A stretch of 31,516 nucleotides of DNA from a virus, in the IMG/VR virus record IMGVR_UViG_3300036822_000281, positions 1-31,516 of that record; one strand, given 5' to 3'. A model generated the notes under the pieces. That model was not told the origin of the DNA, made no database searches, and was given only the letters and a program-made list of their open reading frames with translations. Position 1 is the stretch's first letter. Every line of letters begins with the position of its first letter. Both the position numbers and the translations under genes were made by a program. Below are positions 31,326 through 31,516 of the stretch, piece by piece.

Positions 31326-31516
31326 ACGGCAGCTCCCGGTGCTGGCAGCGCCAAATATTTAAAGCGAGCCACAACTTCCTGTAGCGCGCTGTGGGTGACA
31401 GGCAACCAACCACCCGGTATTCTCATCACATAACGCAACGGCACCGGCGGTTTAGCGCAGCTTGCAGCTACACAACGAAATTGCCCACGCAAACGAGATT
31501 CTGTTAATCTGTTCAT
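31322..31516 (-). CDS. Small unknown early protein at the window edge
   Basis: The frame has 64 residues and its ATG is the last three bases of the window. It is Arg/Pro/Ala/Cys-containing (RGQFRCVAASCAKPPVP, then MRIPGGWLPVTHSALQEVV). No family is recognised. Its stop overlaps the initiator start as ATGA, so it is likely the preceding gene in the early operon. The ribosome-binding site and any upstream extension are outside the window, so the start is uncertain. Confidence 0.6.
   Translation of the reverse strand: MNRLTESRLRGQFRCVAASCAKPPVPLRYVMRIPGGWLPVTHSALQEVVARFKYLALPAPGAAV

Noticed and set aside
1-31516. CRISPR arrays, tRNA genes, insertion sequences or a phage-defence island
   Set aside because: No spaced direct repeats of CRISPR type, cloverleaf-like segments, transposase frames or known defence-gene motifs were found; the only tandem DNA array is the iteron cluster.

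Overview
The window is most of a prophage, or the equivalent part of a temperate phage genome, from an enterobacterial-type host. The host range is inferred from protein resemblance (Serratia/Yersinia/Pectobacterium-like phages) and moderate GC content; no host gene is visible, so the genus cannot be fixed. Almost everything is on the minus strand and is transcribed from high to low coordinates. The only likely plus-strand gene is a small convergent one at 1-243. No integrase, CI-type repressor or att site lies inside the window, so both ends of the element are outside it.

Region by region, in the direction of transcription: (1) 31516-27196 is an early replication/recombination operon, nearly every gene overlapping the next by a few bases: a small unknown gene, an O-like initiator carrying six 15-bp iterons (probable origin), a DnaC-like helicase loader, two small unknowns, an MT-A70 methyltransferase, a RusA resolvase and a DUF968 putative nuclease. 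(2) 27144-25198 holds a Q-type antiterminator, an intrinsic terminator just downstream, a small Cys-rich ORF and a beta-class DNA methyltransferase. (3) 25123-22999 is the lysis module: a lambda-S-like holin with a dual start, GH24 endolysin, Rz, overlapping Rz1, two small low-complexity genes, then a lipoprotein gene with its own terminator. (4) About 22732-22893 is a lambda-type cos region. (5) 22734-14348 is a lambda-like packaging, head and connector module: TerS, GpA-type TerL, gpW-like joiner, portal, a ClpP protease/major-capsid fusion, DUF2190, FII-like, Z-like and a putative tail terminator. (6) 14367-3907 is a P2-like contractile tail: V, W, J, I, fibre, fibre assembly, sheath, tube, E and frameshifted E-E', tape measure, U, X, D. 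(7) 3865-267 encodes an extra receptor-binding protein with an SGNH-esterase-like region and a coupled unknown protein, ending at a hairpin terminator.

The layout matches a lambda-order prophage (O-P-Q-lysis-cos-head-tail) with a P2-type contractile tail instead of a siphovirus tail. The head-to-tail swap falls at about 14.35 kb, where the last lambda-like connector gene overlaps the first P2-like baseplate gene. Q is inferred to let RNA polymerase read through several intrinsic terminators in the late operon. The terminators follow, among others, the capsid and tail-tube genes, so they may also set transcript 3' ends.

The features most worth checking are the cos site, the -1 frameshift that makes E-E', the iterons in the initiator gene, a possible internal start separating capsid from protease, the esterase-type tail protein, and the lipoprotein placed next to cos where lambda carries bor. 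I see no clear anti-phage defence system, CRISPR array, tRNA or insertion sequence.
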